From an uncultured Desulfobulbaceae bacterium (GTDB taxonomy: Bacteria > Desulfobacterota > Desulfobulbia > Desulfobulbales > Desulfocapsaceae), in contig CAISPV010000049.1 of assembly GCA_903887485.1 (NCBI GenBank), positions 1 through 61,100 on the forward strand: DNA of 61,100 bases, in the 5' to 3' direction. Numbering within the stretch: the stretch's first letter is position 1; every line of letters begins with the position of its first letter. The translations under genes were made by a program, and so were the position numbers. This document shows positions 16,277-25,202 of the stretch, one piece after another. Below the pieces are notes generated by a model. The model saw nothing but the letters and a program-made list of their open reading frames with translations. It did not search any database and had not been told where the DNA came from.

Positions 16277-17293
16277 ATTCCTCCAGCAGGTTGGATCTGA
16301 GGCCAGATAATCACCGGTCATCTGGTAGGCTGCCCCGCGGCAGCCGTAGCACTCTTCGGCCTTTTCACAGGTGCGGCAGACCCCTTTGATCATGTTGCGG
16401 TAATTTTTCAGATTGTTGATCACCTCGCTGTGTTTGAGGATGTGGGCTAGTTTGTTGTTGCGGATATTGTCGAGGGCAATGGTGACCCCCACACAAGGGG
16501 TGACATCGCCGGTGGCCGTGACCACACAGGAAACCTGGTGACGCATGCACTTGTTGCCCACCAGCGGTGGCTGGGGTTCCCAGTCGCGGCCAAACCGTTC
16601 CCGATCCATGGCTGAAAGACCGGTGAATAGTTCCTTGAGCTCGCCGGAATCAACGCTCAGCCAGATATTGTCCAGGGCATTGGCCTGCGGGGTGATGACC
16701 TCGAAATAGGGCTCGATGTTCTCTTCCCGCAACCACTGCCACAGTGCCGGTAACTCTGCTATGTTTTGCCGACAGATGACGGTGCTGATGGCCAGGAATT
16801 GATCCGCTGCCGGATATCCAGCCTGCCGCAGGGTGGCAAGCGCCGTGTTGATGATCTGAAAGGCCCCTTTTTTACCGGCCAACCGGTCCTGGGTCGCCTC
16901 GTCCCGCGAATTCAGTTTCAATACCACCCGCACCTTTTCCTCGGCCAGAACAGCGGCAAGATCCGTGTTAATGCCGGAACCGTTGGTGAACATCTCAATC
17001 TCCAGCCCCTCACGACCAAGAAACCGCAGCATTTCCACAAGATGCGGATAGATGCTCGGCTCTCCGCCCAGGATGATGATCTTGCGCGCGCCCAGGGCCT
17101 TGGCCTGCAGAATCACATCTTTTATCTCCTCCCGGGAGAGTTCGTTCAGGCATTCACTGCGGTCGGGGACATAGCAGTAAGAACAGCGGAAATTACAGAT
17201 CCGGCTGAATTCGATCTCCATGGAAAGCAGTCTGTCCGCGGCCACGGCCTCACGGATCTCTTGTTCGGTAAATTCAAGATTATATATCTGCAT
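16247..17293 (-). CDS. Radical SAM/SPASM-like protein (rSAM 2)
   Basis: The 348-residue protein has the radical SAM motif CNFRCSYC near residue 33 and GGEPSIYP. A C-terminal Cys-rich region follows (KCMRHQVSC, TPCVGV, CRTCEKAEECYGC, DPTC) typical of SPASM/twitch auxiliary Fe-S clusters. Such enzymes often modify peptides or form carbon-carbon or carbon-sulfur bonds. The last residues (EGEKAEG) come from an intergenic heptamer repeat and are unlikely to be functional. It is the last gene of the leftward operon that starts at 26596. Confidence 0.88.
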   Translation of the reverse strand: MQIYNLEFTEQEIREAVAADRLLSMEIEFSRICNFRCSYCYVPDRSECLNELSREEIKDVILQAKALGARKIIILGGEPSIYPHLVEMLRFLGREGLEIEMFTNGSGINTDLAAVLAEEKVRVVLKLNSRDEATQDRLAGKKGAFQIINTALATLRQAGYPAADQFLAISTVICRQNIAELPALWQWLREENIEPYFEVITPQANALDNIWLSVDSGELKELFTGLSAMDRERFGRDWEPQPPLVGNKCMRHQVSCVVTATGDVTPCVGVTIALDNIRNNKLAHILKHSEVINNLKNYRNMIKGVCRTCEKAEECYGCRGAAYQMTGDYLASDPTCWRNKTEGEKAEG

Positions 17294-17444
17294 GTCTTTT
17301 AGGGGTCGTTATGAAAGAACCATTATATTTTTATTCATTTCGCTACCATGGCCATGGATGGCCTCGTGTCGCTCGCACCATGGAAGGATGAAGAGCGACC
17401 GATCCATTATGCCGTTCACGGGGTTACAATGCTACAGTTATTTT

Positions 17445-18935
17445 TCAGTATTGTTCGAGGTCTTTAAAGTGGTTCATGTTTTCCCACCGTGTAACTTCTC
17501 TTTGATAGCGGCCTTCCCAGCCATCTTTCTTCATCATCATCCGGTAGCGGAGTTTCAGAAATGGCTTGAAGCAAAAGCGCCAGATCGAGGTCCATACCCG
17601 GCCCTGATTTTTTGCCTGGGCCGGAGGGTTCCACCAACCCAACACCACCTGGCGCTGGTACCAGAACTGGTACTGAAGTTGAGCCGCATCCAGATGTTTG
17701 GTCCGCACATTGGCCCACAGGCCGTTGTACTTTTTGTAATCGGCCTGATTGGTCACTAACCCCTGGCTCTGCAGCTGTTCCCGCATCGCGGTCTTGGGGT
17801 AGGGGGTCAGGATCTGGCAGTAGGAGGCATCGGCGCCAATATCCTTAAAAAACTCATAATTTTCTTTGATCGATTCTTCATCATCTTCCGCGAAACCGAA
17901 GATCAGGCCGCCGATCACCATCATCCCGTAGCGGTGGCAGTTGTCAATGGCCTTTTTGGAGGAGCTGACAATGTCACCTTTACCGGCACTCTGTAAATTT
18001 TTGACAGAGCCATTTTCAATGCCCAGGAACACCGAGCGAAATCCTGCTTCCGCCATTTTGGCGACCATTTTTTCCTGGGTGGCTATGGTTACGCAGTCGG
18101 CCTGAACGACAAGGTTGAGCCCTTTATACTTCTTGGCAATAATCGCGTCACAAAGCTCGATGACCCGGGCTGGGTTGAGGACGATATTGTCATCGGTGAT
18201 GAATATCCACCTGGTTTTTCGATTATAATAAATATCATCAATGTCTGCCAGCACGCGGCTGATGGGGTAGGTGCGGAAGGTGCGGCCGTACATGTGACGC
18301 ATGGAGCAGAAGTTACAGGCGCGGGTGCAGCCACGCGAGGTTTCCACCAGTTCGATCTTGGAGGCGAGGATGTGATATCCCCAGGTCAGTCGGCGCTGAT
18401 CGCGTATCGGGAGTTTGATGGTGCTCAGATCAAGGTTTTCGCCCCGGGGATTATGAACAAAGCCCCCATCCTTTTTATAGGAAAGAGAGGGGATGGCAGC
18501 CAGATCATCGCGGCCGTCCAGTCCGTTCACCAGACGGCGGCAGGCCTCTTCCCCTTCCCCCCGGATCATGAAGTCGATCCATTGTGACTCCTTTGAGGCG
18601 GCGATTTCTTCATGCATCAGGGTGGCATGGTAGCCGCCGATGACGATCTTGACCTCGGGTCGCAGAACTTTAAGCAGATGGGCAATCTTGATGCAGGTGT
18701 CATATTGCCAGGTCATAGCTGACAGGCCGACCAGATCGGGTTTGATCTTGGCCATCACCGAGGTCAGATATTTCTTGATGGAGCGCCGTTTACGGATCAG
18801 ATCGATGAGATAGACTTCATGATCGGCATCGATATTGCCACCTATCGAGGCAATGCCGTGGTTGGGCAGGTGAAACGCCGTTTCATGGATGATGATCGGC
18901 ACCACATCGGGCATCGAGATCAAGATGACTTTCAT
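17445..18935 (-). CDS. B12-binding-type radical SAM protein (rSAM 3)
   Basis: The 496-residue protein has an N-terminal cobalamin-binding-like domain (VILISMPDVVPIII, then VIGGYHATLM) and a radical SAM motif CTRACNFC near residue 205. A long C-terminal domain ends in a basic helical region. It is related to the BchE/HpnR-like class. I chose ATG at 18935, since the 34-residue extension upstream lies inside the acyltransferase gene and lacks family character. It follows the PlsC-like gene by 7 nt. A lipid or acyl substrate is inferred from its neighbours. Confidence 0.88.
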   Translation of the reverse strand: MKVILISMPDVVPIIIHETAFHLPNHGIASIGGNIDADHEVYLIDLIRKRRSIKKYLTSVMAKIKPDLVGLSAMTWQYDTCIKIAHLLKVLRPEVKIVIGGYHATLMHEEIAASKESQWIDFMIRGEGEEACRRLVNGLDGRDDLAAIPSLSYKKDGGFVHNPRGENLDLSTIKLPIRDQRRLTWGYHILASKIELVETSRGCTRACNFCSMRHMYGRTFRTYPISRVLADIDDIYYNRKTRWIFITDDNIVLNPARVIELCDAIIAKKYKGLNLVVQADCVTIATQEKMVAKMAEAGFRSVFLGIENGSVKNLQSAGKGDIVSSSKKAIDNCHRYGMMVIGGLIFGFAEDDEESIKENYEFFKDIGADASYCQILTPYPKTAMREQLQSQGLVTNQADYKKYNGLWANVRTKHLDAAQLQYQFWYQRQVVLGWWNPPAQAKNQGRVWTSIWRFCFKPFLKLRYRMMMKKDGWEGRYQREVTRWENMNHFKDLEQY

Positions 18936-18942
18936 AATTCGT

Positions 18943-19725
18943 TCATACTGTTTTCCGTTGGTATATCTCTCGCACCTGCTGTTCCAGTACGGCCGCAGAC
19001 GGGGTGTGGTGTTGATAGTCAGGTTTGATGCGGTCAAGGAGCTTCAGGCTGATGGTATTTCTGACCCTGGTTTGGAAAAGAAACCGGCCGGGGGTAAACA
19101 GGTTGTCGGTATTGGCGAGCTGCAGGACATAGATGGGTGCCCGGCACAGTCGGGCAATCTTCATGGCCCCCTGGTTCAGGTCGCCAATCATGCCGTCCCG
19201 GCTTCTGGTTCCTTCCGGAAAGATAAAGAGGTTGCCGCCGCTGGCCAGAAAATCCTGCATGGTCTCCATCTGTTCAATCATCATTCTGGTAAACCGTCCC
19301 TCGCCGCTGGCCGGGAAATACCCTGATTTTTTGATAATCCAGCCAAAGACCGGCATGGTGAAAAACCGGGTCTTGACCAAGGTACGGTGCCGATCAAACA
19401 GGGCAATCAGTAACAGGGGGTCCAGATAAGAGAGGTGGTTGCAGACAATCACCGCCGAGCGGATTGCCGCCACCTCTTCATCGATCTCCCATGTGTGGCT
19501 GGGGGCAGTGCTCCTGAGTATATGGAAAAAAACCCGAAAAAAACGGCTGTTCAGGCGTTGAAAACATTGTTCCTGTTCCTTGGCAAAGAGGGCGCAGGCC
19601 AGATAGCGCCATGAAAAGAACAGGAAAAAACCAGGGATGAACCAGGTCCAGCAGAGGATGGTGACAAAAAAATCAGGGAACCTGAAGACTGAAGACTGAA
19701 GGCTGAAGGCTGAAGGTTCATTCAT
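18943..19725 (-). CDS. PlsC-like 1-acylglycerol-3-phosphate acyltransferase
   Basis: The 260-residue protein has an N-terminal membrane segment (TILCWTWFIPGFFLFFSW) and the acyltransferase motifs NHLSYLDP (HX4D) and FPEGTRSRDG. Such enzymes place an acyl chain on glycerol phosphate or related acceptors at the inner membrane. I chose ATG at 19725, overlapping the end of the four-helix-bundle gene. Residues 5-16 (PSAFSLQSSVFR) are encoded by the intergenic heptamer repeat, so the native start may have been altered. Confidence 0.88.
   Translation of the reverse strand: MNEPSAFSLQSSVFRFPDFFVTILCWTWFIPGFFLFFSWRYLACALFAKEQEQCFQRLNSRFFRVFFHILRSTAPSHTWEIDEEVAAIRSAVIVCNHLSYLDPLLLIALFDRHRTLVKTRFFTMPVFGWIIKKSGYFPASGEGRFTRMMIEQMETMQDFLASGGNLFIFPEGTRSRDGMIGDLNQGAMKIARLCRAPIYVLQLANTDNLFTPGRFLFQTRVRNTISLKLLDRIKPDYQHHTPSAAVLEQQVREIYQRKTV
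19683..19718 (+). repeat. Heptamer repeats (locus 2), inside the start of the PlsC-like gene
   Basis: About five tandem units of the form AGACTGA or AGGCTGA run across this stretch. They lie within the first codons of the PlsC-like gene on the opposite strand and directly beside the stop of the four-helix-bundle gene. No facing arm lies within this 36-nt stretch; the facing pair is on the other side of the four-helix-bundle gene (20091-20175). Confidence 0.8.
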
Positions 19726-20074
19726 CACGTAACGCCCGGATCAAGCCATTCAAGACCTTTTCGGTTTCTATGATCTTTGGTTCCATCAATGCCGCATCCT
19801 GGTTACATAAGAAACCCAAGCGTTTAGACAAACCTATTTGATAATGCAATTCCCTCAATGATCCGAAGGCCATATGAAGGAAGCGAAGGTAATCTGCCTG
19901 ACTGTCACGGGCGCAACCCTCTACGATGTTCGAAGGAACAGAAACCGCCGCCCGCCTCATTTGAGAGGTCAGTCCATATATCTCTTCTTTCGGAAACCTT
20001 GCGGTTGCCTGATATACCAGCACCACTACTTCATCAGCCATCTCAAACGCACGAAGTTTGGTATGATCACGCAT
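19718..20074 (-). CDS. Four-helix bundle protein (23S rRNA intervening sequence family)
   Basis: The 118-residue protein matches the IVP/TIGR02436 family: MADEVVVLVYQATARFP, the GLTSQMRRAAVSVPSNIVEG motif and SLRELHYQI. These small basic helical-bundle proteins are often encoded inside rRNA intervening sequences or as lone genes that move between genomes; their role is unclear. Here the gene is wedged between a ketosynthase and an acyltransferase and bordered on both sides by heptamer repeats. It looks like a later insertion into the operon rather than a biosynthetic enzyme. Confidence 0.92.
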   Translation of the reverse strand: MRDHTKLRAFEMADEVVVLVYQATARFPKEEIYGLTSQMRRAAVSVPSNIVEGCARDSQADYLRFLHMAFGSLRELHYQIGLSKRLGFLCNQDAALMEPKIIETEKVLNGLIRALRDE

Positions 20075-20090
20075 TATTTTCGTTCCTCAT

Positions 20091-20175
20091 AAGGCTGAAG
20101 GTATATAGGCTGAAGACTGAAGGCTGAAGTAAACCCATTTTACCTTCAGTCTTCTACCTTCAGCCTTCAGCCTTT
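20091..20175. repeat. Heptamer-repeat hairpin (locus 3)
   Basis: Left-arm units (AAGGCTGAAG at 20091-20100 and GGCTGAAGACTGAAGG from 20108) face right-arm CCTTCAG units (20143-20175). They lie between the four-helix-bundle gene and the ketosynthase. The right arm encodes the last ketosynthase residues (KAEG, stop). Confidence 0.8.
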
Positions 20176-21398
20176 AAAAGCAGACAGGTGTTGACCCCGC
20201 CGAAGGCAAAGTTCTGAATGGCTCCGATTTTTATGTTTGCCGGGGTCAGTTCCTGCACATGCCGCAGCATGCGGCAGCGCTCGTCAATGTTTTCAAGGTT
20301 CAGGGTGGGGGCGATAAAGCCCTGCTCCATCATGTAGGTGGTCAGGATCGTCTCGATCACCCCGCAGGTGCCCATGGTGTGGCCCATGTAGCTCTTCAGG
20401 CCGGTGACGAACGGGCCGTTGTCGCCGTACACGGCATGGATGGCCTGGGATTCGATGACATCGCCCATCTTGGTGGCGGTGGCGTGGGCGCTGACGAAAT
20501 CGACATCCGCGGGCGCGATCTCCGCATCTTTCAAGGCCAATTGCAGGGTGGTGGTAATGCCTTGCAGGTTGGGGAGGATGAGGTCGCCGCCGTTGTTGTT
20601 GCAGGCAAAGCCGATGACCTCGGCCAGGATCGTTGCGCCGCGTCGTTTGGCCGACTCGTATTCTTCGAGGAGCACGGCGCCGCCGCCCTCGCCCACGACC
20701 AGGCCGTCGCGGTCACGGTCAAAGGGCCTTGGGGTGCGCTGGGGCGTTTCATTATAGGCGGTGGAGCAGGCGAGCAGGTTGTCAAAGACCGCCACGGTGG
20801 TGGTGTCATATTCATCGGCGCCGCCACAGATCATGGCATCCTGCATCCCGTACTTGACCATTTCATAGCCAAAGCCAATGGCCTGGCTGCTGGTGGTGCA
20901 GGCGGTGGACGAGGCGATGACCCGGCCGGTGATGCCGAACATTCGGGTGATATTCACTGCCGTGGTATGCACCATGGAGCGGAGGTAATCCACCGCCCCG
21001 ATGGAGGAGAATTTCGTGTCCAGCTCCTGAAAAAATGTCCGGTAGATATCGCGCTGGACCGTGGGGCTGCCATGGGTGGAGCCGAATGCCACCCCCAGCC
21101 GGCCGCCGGTGATGAATTCCTGATCCAGGCCGGAGCGCTCCAGCACGTCCTTAGCCACCTGGCAGGCATAATAGGCCACCGGCCCCATGGTCTTGCGGTG
21201 CGTCCGTTTGAAGCCGTAGTCGATGGGATAATCGACCGAACCGAAAACCCGGGAGTGAATATGCTTGTTCAGCAGTCCATCATCGCGCAGGGGCTTGACC
21301 CCGGAAATCCCCTGCCGGAGACTGGTGATGATATCCTCTTTTGCATATCCGATGGGAGTAATGGCCGAGCAGGCGGTAATGACAACGCGTCGTTTCAT
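20160..21398 (-). CDS. FabF-like beta-ketoacyl-ACP synthase (KS A)
   Basis: The 412-residue condensing enzyme has the Cys-His-His set: STACTTSSQ (about residue 167), VSAHATATKMGD and SYMGHTMGT. FabF-type enzymes extend ACP-bound chains with malonyl-ACP. The N-terminus (KRRVVITACSAITPIG) is standard. The final residues KAEG come from an intergenic heptamer repeat. It lies 102 nt downstream of ACP 2 on the same strand, with another repeat pair in the gap. Divergence from the two FabF-like genes at 40681 and 42077 suggests a separate step or chain length. Confidence 0.93.
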   Translation of the reverse strand: MKRRVVITACSAITPIGYAKEDIITSLRQGISGVKPLRDDGLLNKHIHSRVFGSVDYPIDYGFKRTHRKTMGPVAYYACQVAKDVLERSGLDQEFITGGRLGVAFGSTHGSPTVQRDIYRTFFQELDTKFSSIGAVDYLRSMVHTTAVNITRMFGITGRVIASSTACTTSSQAIGFGYEMVKYGMQDAMICGGADEYDTTTVAVFDNLLACSTAYNETPQRTPRPFDRDRDGLVVGEGGGAVLLEEYESAKRRGATILAEVIGFACNNNGGDLILPNLQGITTTLQLALKDAEIAPADVDFVSAHATATKMGDVIESQAIHAVYGDNGPFVTGLKSYMGHTMGTCGVIETILTTYMMEQGFIAPTLNLENIDERCRMLRHVQELTPANIKIGAIQNFAFGGVNTCLLLKAEG

Positions 21399-21414
21399 GG
21401 AATTAAGGTGGTTA

Positions 21415-21523
21415 GGCTGAAGACTGAAGGTTAAAAAGACTTAAAGGCGGAGCAGCGCAGAACAGGCGATAAATGGATATCGTTATTCCTGTGATTGCCT
21501 TCAGCCTTCAGCCTTCAGCCTTC
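21415..21523. repeat. Heptamer-repeat pair (locus 4) between KS A and ACP 2
   Basis: A left arm GGCTGAAGACTGAAGG (21415-21430) and a right arm of three to four CCTTCAG units (21498-21523) face each other across about 67 nt. The right arm encodes the last residues (KAEG, stop) of the ACP. It is the same unit as at the other four loci. Confidence 0.8.
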
Positions 21524-21770
21524 TATCTATGTCAATGGTTTCAATGTAGTTGAGAATGTCGTTGATGGTCCTGATCCCCATGGCCTTTTCCTTCTCTTCC
21601 CAGCTGAGTTTGTAGCCGAGGATCAGTTCGATTTTTCCCAGCAGCTCAATGGCGTCGATGCTGTCAAAGCCATGATCGTCGCGGAGGTTGTCGTCGAGTC
21701 CGGGCTTCTCAAACTCAAAGTCTTCGGTCAGGATGGTCAGGATTTTCTCTTGTAATTCATCTCTTTTCAT
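21501..21770 (-). CDS. Acyl carrier protein (ACP 2)
   Basis: The 89-residue ACP has the phosphopantetheine site GFDSIDAIELL near residue 37. The core domain ends around residue 80 and the final RRLKAEG is partly repeat-derived. It sits between the KS A gene and the LpxL-like acyltransferase in the leftward operon, so it likely serves KS A. Its sequence differs strongly from the other three ACPs in the locus, suggesting each serves a different partner. Confidence 0.93.
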   Translation of the reverse strand: MKRDELQEKILTILTEDFEFEKPGLDDNLRDDHGFDSIDAIELLGKIELILGYKLSWEEKEKAMGIRTINDILNYIETIDIDRRLKAEG

Positions 21771-21925
21771 AACAGGTGACCAGGCAAGGGGTAAAAAACG
21801 GGAAAATTTTTATGAGTTCAATGAACGTGGATACTCTATTTTTCGTTGAAATTCAAAAGAACTTTTGTGTAACCGCTCAGGATATGAGGATGATGGTAAT
21901 CTGTATGGTTACAAAATCTAGTTTG

Positions 21926-22795
21926 TTATTGGAGAAATCGTTCAAAATGGTACCATTCAAAGGGATGTTCGCGTAGCATTTTTTCCAAGAGATCCGCGTA
22001 CTGCTGGGCTGCTTCGGTTATGGCCTGCACTCTGTCTTGACGGGTTTTTGATTGGATGGCGATGGGGTCGGACAGGGTGAACCGGTAGCTGTTTTTTCCG
22101 GTGCGGAAGGCGAAAAAGACAAAGAGCGGCGCGCCGGAGAGCAGGGCGAAGATATAGGGCGCCTCCGGCACATAGGCGTCATGGCCGAGGAAGCGGACCC
22201 GCACCTTGCGCTGATCGTGGCGCCAGACGATATCGCCGGTCATGGAGACGATGCCCCCGGACTGGAGAAAACGGATGCCATCAACGGCGGCAAAGGGTGA
22301 GCCGCCCTCTTGGTCAACGCCGATGATGGTGACCCCGGCCCGGCGTAGATCCTCCTTTTGCATATGCTCGACGCCCTCTTTTTCCTTGACGCCCATGTAG
22401 AGCAAGAGCCGCAGATCGTCTTTCTGCCGGCGGAGCAGTCTGGCCGCTATTTCCCAGTTGCCCAGGTGCGACATGAGCAGAATTCCCCCCTGTTTGCCGA
22501 TGACGGCCTCCAGTTTTTCCCAGCCTTGGGAGGTAAAGGTGGTGGTGTCTGTTCGGCTTGCCAGGAAGCGGTCGAGATGGATGGTGGTGAAATTCTGGTA
22601 TTGCCGGAAGGCGCACCACAGATGGGAGAGCCTTCCTTGCTCGGGATAGAGCGCACCATAAAAACGACGGCTTTCCGGGACCCGGCCGGAAAAGAGAAAA
22701 TAGCCGACGGCAACGATCCGGGAGAAGACCACCAGCAGCCAGGGGCCGCACAGCCCTGCCATGCGGAGAAGCAGCTTGTAGCCAAACCCTTTCAT
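21926..22795 (-). CDS. LpxL/HtrB-like lysophospholipid or lipid A acyltransferase
   Basis: The 289-residue protein has an N-terminal membrane anchor (LCGPWLLVVFSRIVAVGYFLF) and the family HX4E motif SHLGNWE near residue 110. The family transfers acyl chains from ACP to lipid A or other glycolipids on the inner membrane. In aryl polyene loci, similar acyltransferases sit beside a GT2 enzyme, as here. Its ATG overlaps the GT2 stop as ATGA, so the pair is probably translated together. Confidence 0.88.
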   Translation of the reverse strand: MKGFGYKLLLRMAGLCGPWLLVVFSRIVAVGYFLFSGRVPESRRFYGALYPEQGRLSHLWCAFRQYQNFTTIHLDRFLASRTDTTTFTSQGWEKLEAVIGKQGGILLMSHLGNWEIAARLLRRQKDDLRLLLYMGVKEKEGVEHMQKEDLRRAGVTIIGVDQEGGSPFAAVDGIRFLQSGGIVSMTGDIVWRHDQRKVRVRFLGHDAYVPEAPYIFALLSGAPLFVFFAFRTGKNSYRFTLSDPIAIQSKTRQDRVQAITEAAQQYADLLEKMLREHPFEWYHFERFLQ

Positions 22796-23493
22796 TTTCG
22801 GGAGGCCCCGAAGATCCGTTCCCAGATCAGTCTGCTGAAGGTGGCGGAATTACGTCTGAAATCAAGCCATGGCTGAAAGTGACTGACCCGTTCTCCCCTG
22901 GTCTGATAGACCACCTGGATTGGCGCTTCAATGGTCTCTATTCCCCTTCGTCTCGCCCTGACCAGGACCTCCACCTCGAACTGGTATCTTCTGGCCTTGA
23001 CTCCCAGATGCAGGGCCTCGGGAAGGGGGTAGAGCCTAAAGCCGGACTGGGAATCCGATATCAGCGGCCCGCCGGCGGCCCAGACCCAGAAATTGGAAAA
23101 GCCGCGGCCAAAGCGGCTGGTCCAGGGAACGTTTTTCCCTACCATTCCCTCCCGACGGCCGACGACAATGACCCGTCTGCCGTCAGCCACCGCCTGCAGC
23201 AGTGTGCGGGCATCTTCGGGCCGGTGCTGACCATCGCCGTCCATTGTGATTGCCCAGTCACAGCCCTGTTCTACGGCAGCGGCGAACCCGGTGAGCAGGG
23301 CCGCGCCCTTGCCCATATTTACCGGGTGGCGGATTACCGAGATTCCCTGGATGTTGCCGATGAGCTCGGGGGTCCTGTCGGTTGAGCCGTCGTCAACGAC
23401 AATGAGGGGCAGGACCAGTTTCAGGGCCTGGCGGATTACCTCAACAATCCGTTGCTCGTGATTATAAACCGGGATGACGATGGCCACTTTCAT
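22792..23493 (-). CDS. GT2 family glycosyltransferase
   Basis: The 233-residue protein has the GT-A fold signature VVDDGSTDRT and the metal-binding region MDGDGQH. It resembles dolichyl-phosphate mannose synthase-type enzymes without a C-terminal membrane domain. I chose ATG at 23493 because it overlaps the stop of the DAK2-DegV gene as ATGA. Together with the coupled acyltransferase it probably attaches a sugar to the lipid product or its anchor, as in aryl polyene loci (inference). Confidence 0.9.
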   Translation of the reverse strand: MKVAIVIPVYNHEQRIVEVIRQALKLVLPLIVVDDGSTDRTPELIGNIQGISVIRHPVNMGKGAALLTGFAAAVEQGCDWAITMDGDGQHRPEDARTLLQAVADGRRVIVVGRREGMVGKNVPWTSRFGRGFSNFWVWAAGGPLISDSQSGFRLYPLPEALHLGVKARRYQFEVEVLVRARRRGIETIEAPIQVVYQTRGERVSHFQPWLDFRRNSATFSRLIWERIFGASRK

Positions 23494-25202
23494 CTTGTCT
23501 GCCCTCCTGCCCAGGCCATGGCCCAGGTTCCCGGCCCCATGTGCACGCCGGAGGTCAGGGAGAGGGGCGTCAGCAGGATCTCGGCTTTCGGCGCTACCTG
23601 ACGCACCTCCGGCTGCACCGTTTCCGTCACCCATTTTTCATTGTCGGAGTATTGGAGCAAGATGACGGGGGCAACGCCGGGCGCTCCTTTCCGCAGCTTC
23701 TCCAGGGCAAAAGAGAGCTGTCCTCTTTTGCTGTGGACAACACCCGCCTTGCGGACCTCGTTGCCCACCGGACTGATCACCGGTTTCATATGGAGCAGAT
23801 CAGCGAAAAATCCCTTTGTCCGGGCAACCCGTCCTCCGGCCACCAGGTATTGCAGCTGGTCGATAAAGACATATTCCTCGCAGTCGGTCATTGTTTTATA
23901 GACAAAGGCGATGACATCTTCAACGCAGGTGGCATGTTCGGCGTAGCGGGCGGCAAGCAGGGCAATGAGCCCCAGACGACCGGAGGCCGAGCCGGTATCG
24001 ACGATCTCCAGCAGGTTGGTCGGATCGTTGCCTTCTTTCCAGTGCCTGGCGATGTCAACATTGCCGGTGAAGGCCGATCCGACGCAGAGATAGAGGGTCT
24101 GGCCGAATTGCTGGCACACGCTCTGATAGTGTTGATGGCGCTCGAAAGTGGAGGCCTGGGCGGTGGTGACCTTTACCCCTTGCCGCATCAGGGCGTAGAT
24201 CGCGGCCGGAGCGTGCAGGCTTTCCGGTTTGCTCTGCTCCTGGGCGAGGATGTAGCTGTCAAGCAGGGTGATGCCATGGCGTCGCGCCATCTCCCGGCTC
24301 AGGGATCCGGCGCCATCGGTCATGATGTGGACAATCTGCCTCTTCTCCGGGCCGGTAAAGCGGGTGGGATCGTTTTGATCCATGGCCTCATCCGACCAGT
24401 CGACGATCTCGCCCAGCGAAGAAAGTTGGCTGCGCAGCTGCTCACGGTCGGCGGTATGGATATGGACCTTGATCCCGGATGCCGCCGGCAGCACGACCAC
24501 GCTGTCACCCCATTCCGCCGGGATCTTGTCGGCCCCCGGCGGCTTGTCTCCGGTATGAATAAGGGCGCTGACACAAAAACTGGCGTTGGGACTGGCCTGG
24601 AAATCGGCGCTGATTGCCAGCTTGCCGGCAAAGAGCCTGGTGATGGAAGGAGGGGCGGCGGGCTGCCCGGCAAGCTGCCAAAAAAAGCCTTCAAAGAAGA
24701 TATACATGGCCAGGGCCCCGGCATCGACAACACCGGCCTGCCGGAGATCAGGCAGGATCTGCGAGGTGGCCAGAACCGCCTCCTGCAACTCAGTGCAGAG
24801 GGAGAGATAGAGCGGCAACGGAGCTTTTTCCCCCACCAGGCTGGCGGCCAGACAGTCAAAGACATTGAGCATGGTGCCGGCTTGGGGGCGGGCCAGGGCA
24901 GCCCAGGCCTTTTCCCGGCCTCGTTCCGCATTGCCGGCCAGATCCGCAAACCGCTCTGACTGAAAAAACTCCTGGAAAAAGGCGGCGGCGATATTGCCGG
25001 AGTTGCCGATGGCGTAGCGGGTTAGCAGCTCCAGGGTCTGTGACTTGTCGCTCTCGCAGTCCCGCAGGGGGGCGAGGCTGATGCGCAGATTGGCCCCGGT
25101 GTCGCCGTCGGCCACGGGAAAGACATTGATCCGGTCGAGGAGGTCGGACCAGGCCGACAGGTTTTCGTAGCCGCTGGCAAAGGCGTGGCGCATGGTGTTC
25201 AT
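23490..25202 (-). CDS. DAK2-DegV protein, fatty acid kinase-like (FakA/FakB fusion)
   Basis: The 570-residue protein combines two modules. Residues about 5-190 are a DAK2/DhaL kinase domain with NVFPVADGDTGANL and a NSGNIAAAF segment, as in FakA. Residues about 285-565 are a DegV fatty-acid-binding domain (IVHIMTDGAGSL, VGSAFTGNVDIARHW, EYVFIDQLQYLVAGGRV), as in FakB. FakA/FakB phosphorylate fatty acids to acyl phosphate for lipid synthesis. The fused form would do this in one chain. It overlaps both neighbours by ATGA. Alternatively it is a FakA variant whose C-terminal domain is unusually DegV-like. Confidence 0.85.
   Translation of the reverse strand: MNTMRHAFASGYENLSAWSDLLDRINVFPVADGDTGANLRISLAPLRDCESDKSQTLELLTRYAIGNSGNIAAAFFQEFFQSERFADLAGNAERGREKAWAALARPQAGTMLNVFDCLAASLVGEKAPLPLYLSLCTELQEAVLATSQILPDLRQAGVVDAGALAMYIFFEGFFWQLAGQPAAPPSITRLFAGKLAISADFQASPNASFCVSALIHTGDKPPGADKIPAEWGDSVVVLPAASGIKVHIHTADREQLRSQLSSLGEIVDWSDEAMDQNDPTRFTGPEKRQIVHIMTDGAGSLSREMARRHGITLLDSYILAQEQSKPESLHAPAAIYALMRQGVKVTTAQASTFERHQHYQSVCQQFGQTLYLCVGSAFTGNVDIARHWKEGNDPTNLLEIVDTGSASGRLGLIALLAARYAEHATCVEDVIAFVYKTMTDCEEYVFIDQLQYLVAGGRVARTKGFFADLLHMKPVISPVGNEVRKAGVVHSKRGQLSFALEKLRKGAPGVAPVILLQYSDNEKWVTETVQPEVRQVAPKAEILLTPLSLTSGVHMGPGTWAMAWAGGQTR

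Noticed and set aside
20259-21434. Long plus-strand frame antisense to the FabF-like gene KS A
   Set aside because: It is Gly/His/Asp-rich with no family pattern and mirrors the codon bias of the real ketosynthase on the minus strand.
23541-24959. 472-codon plus-strand frame antisense to the DAK2-DegV gene
   Set aside because: High GC at third positions of the real gene keeps the opposite frame open; the translation has no recognisable domain.
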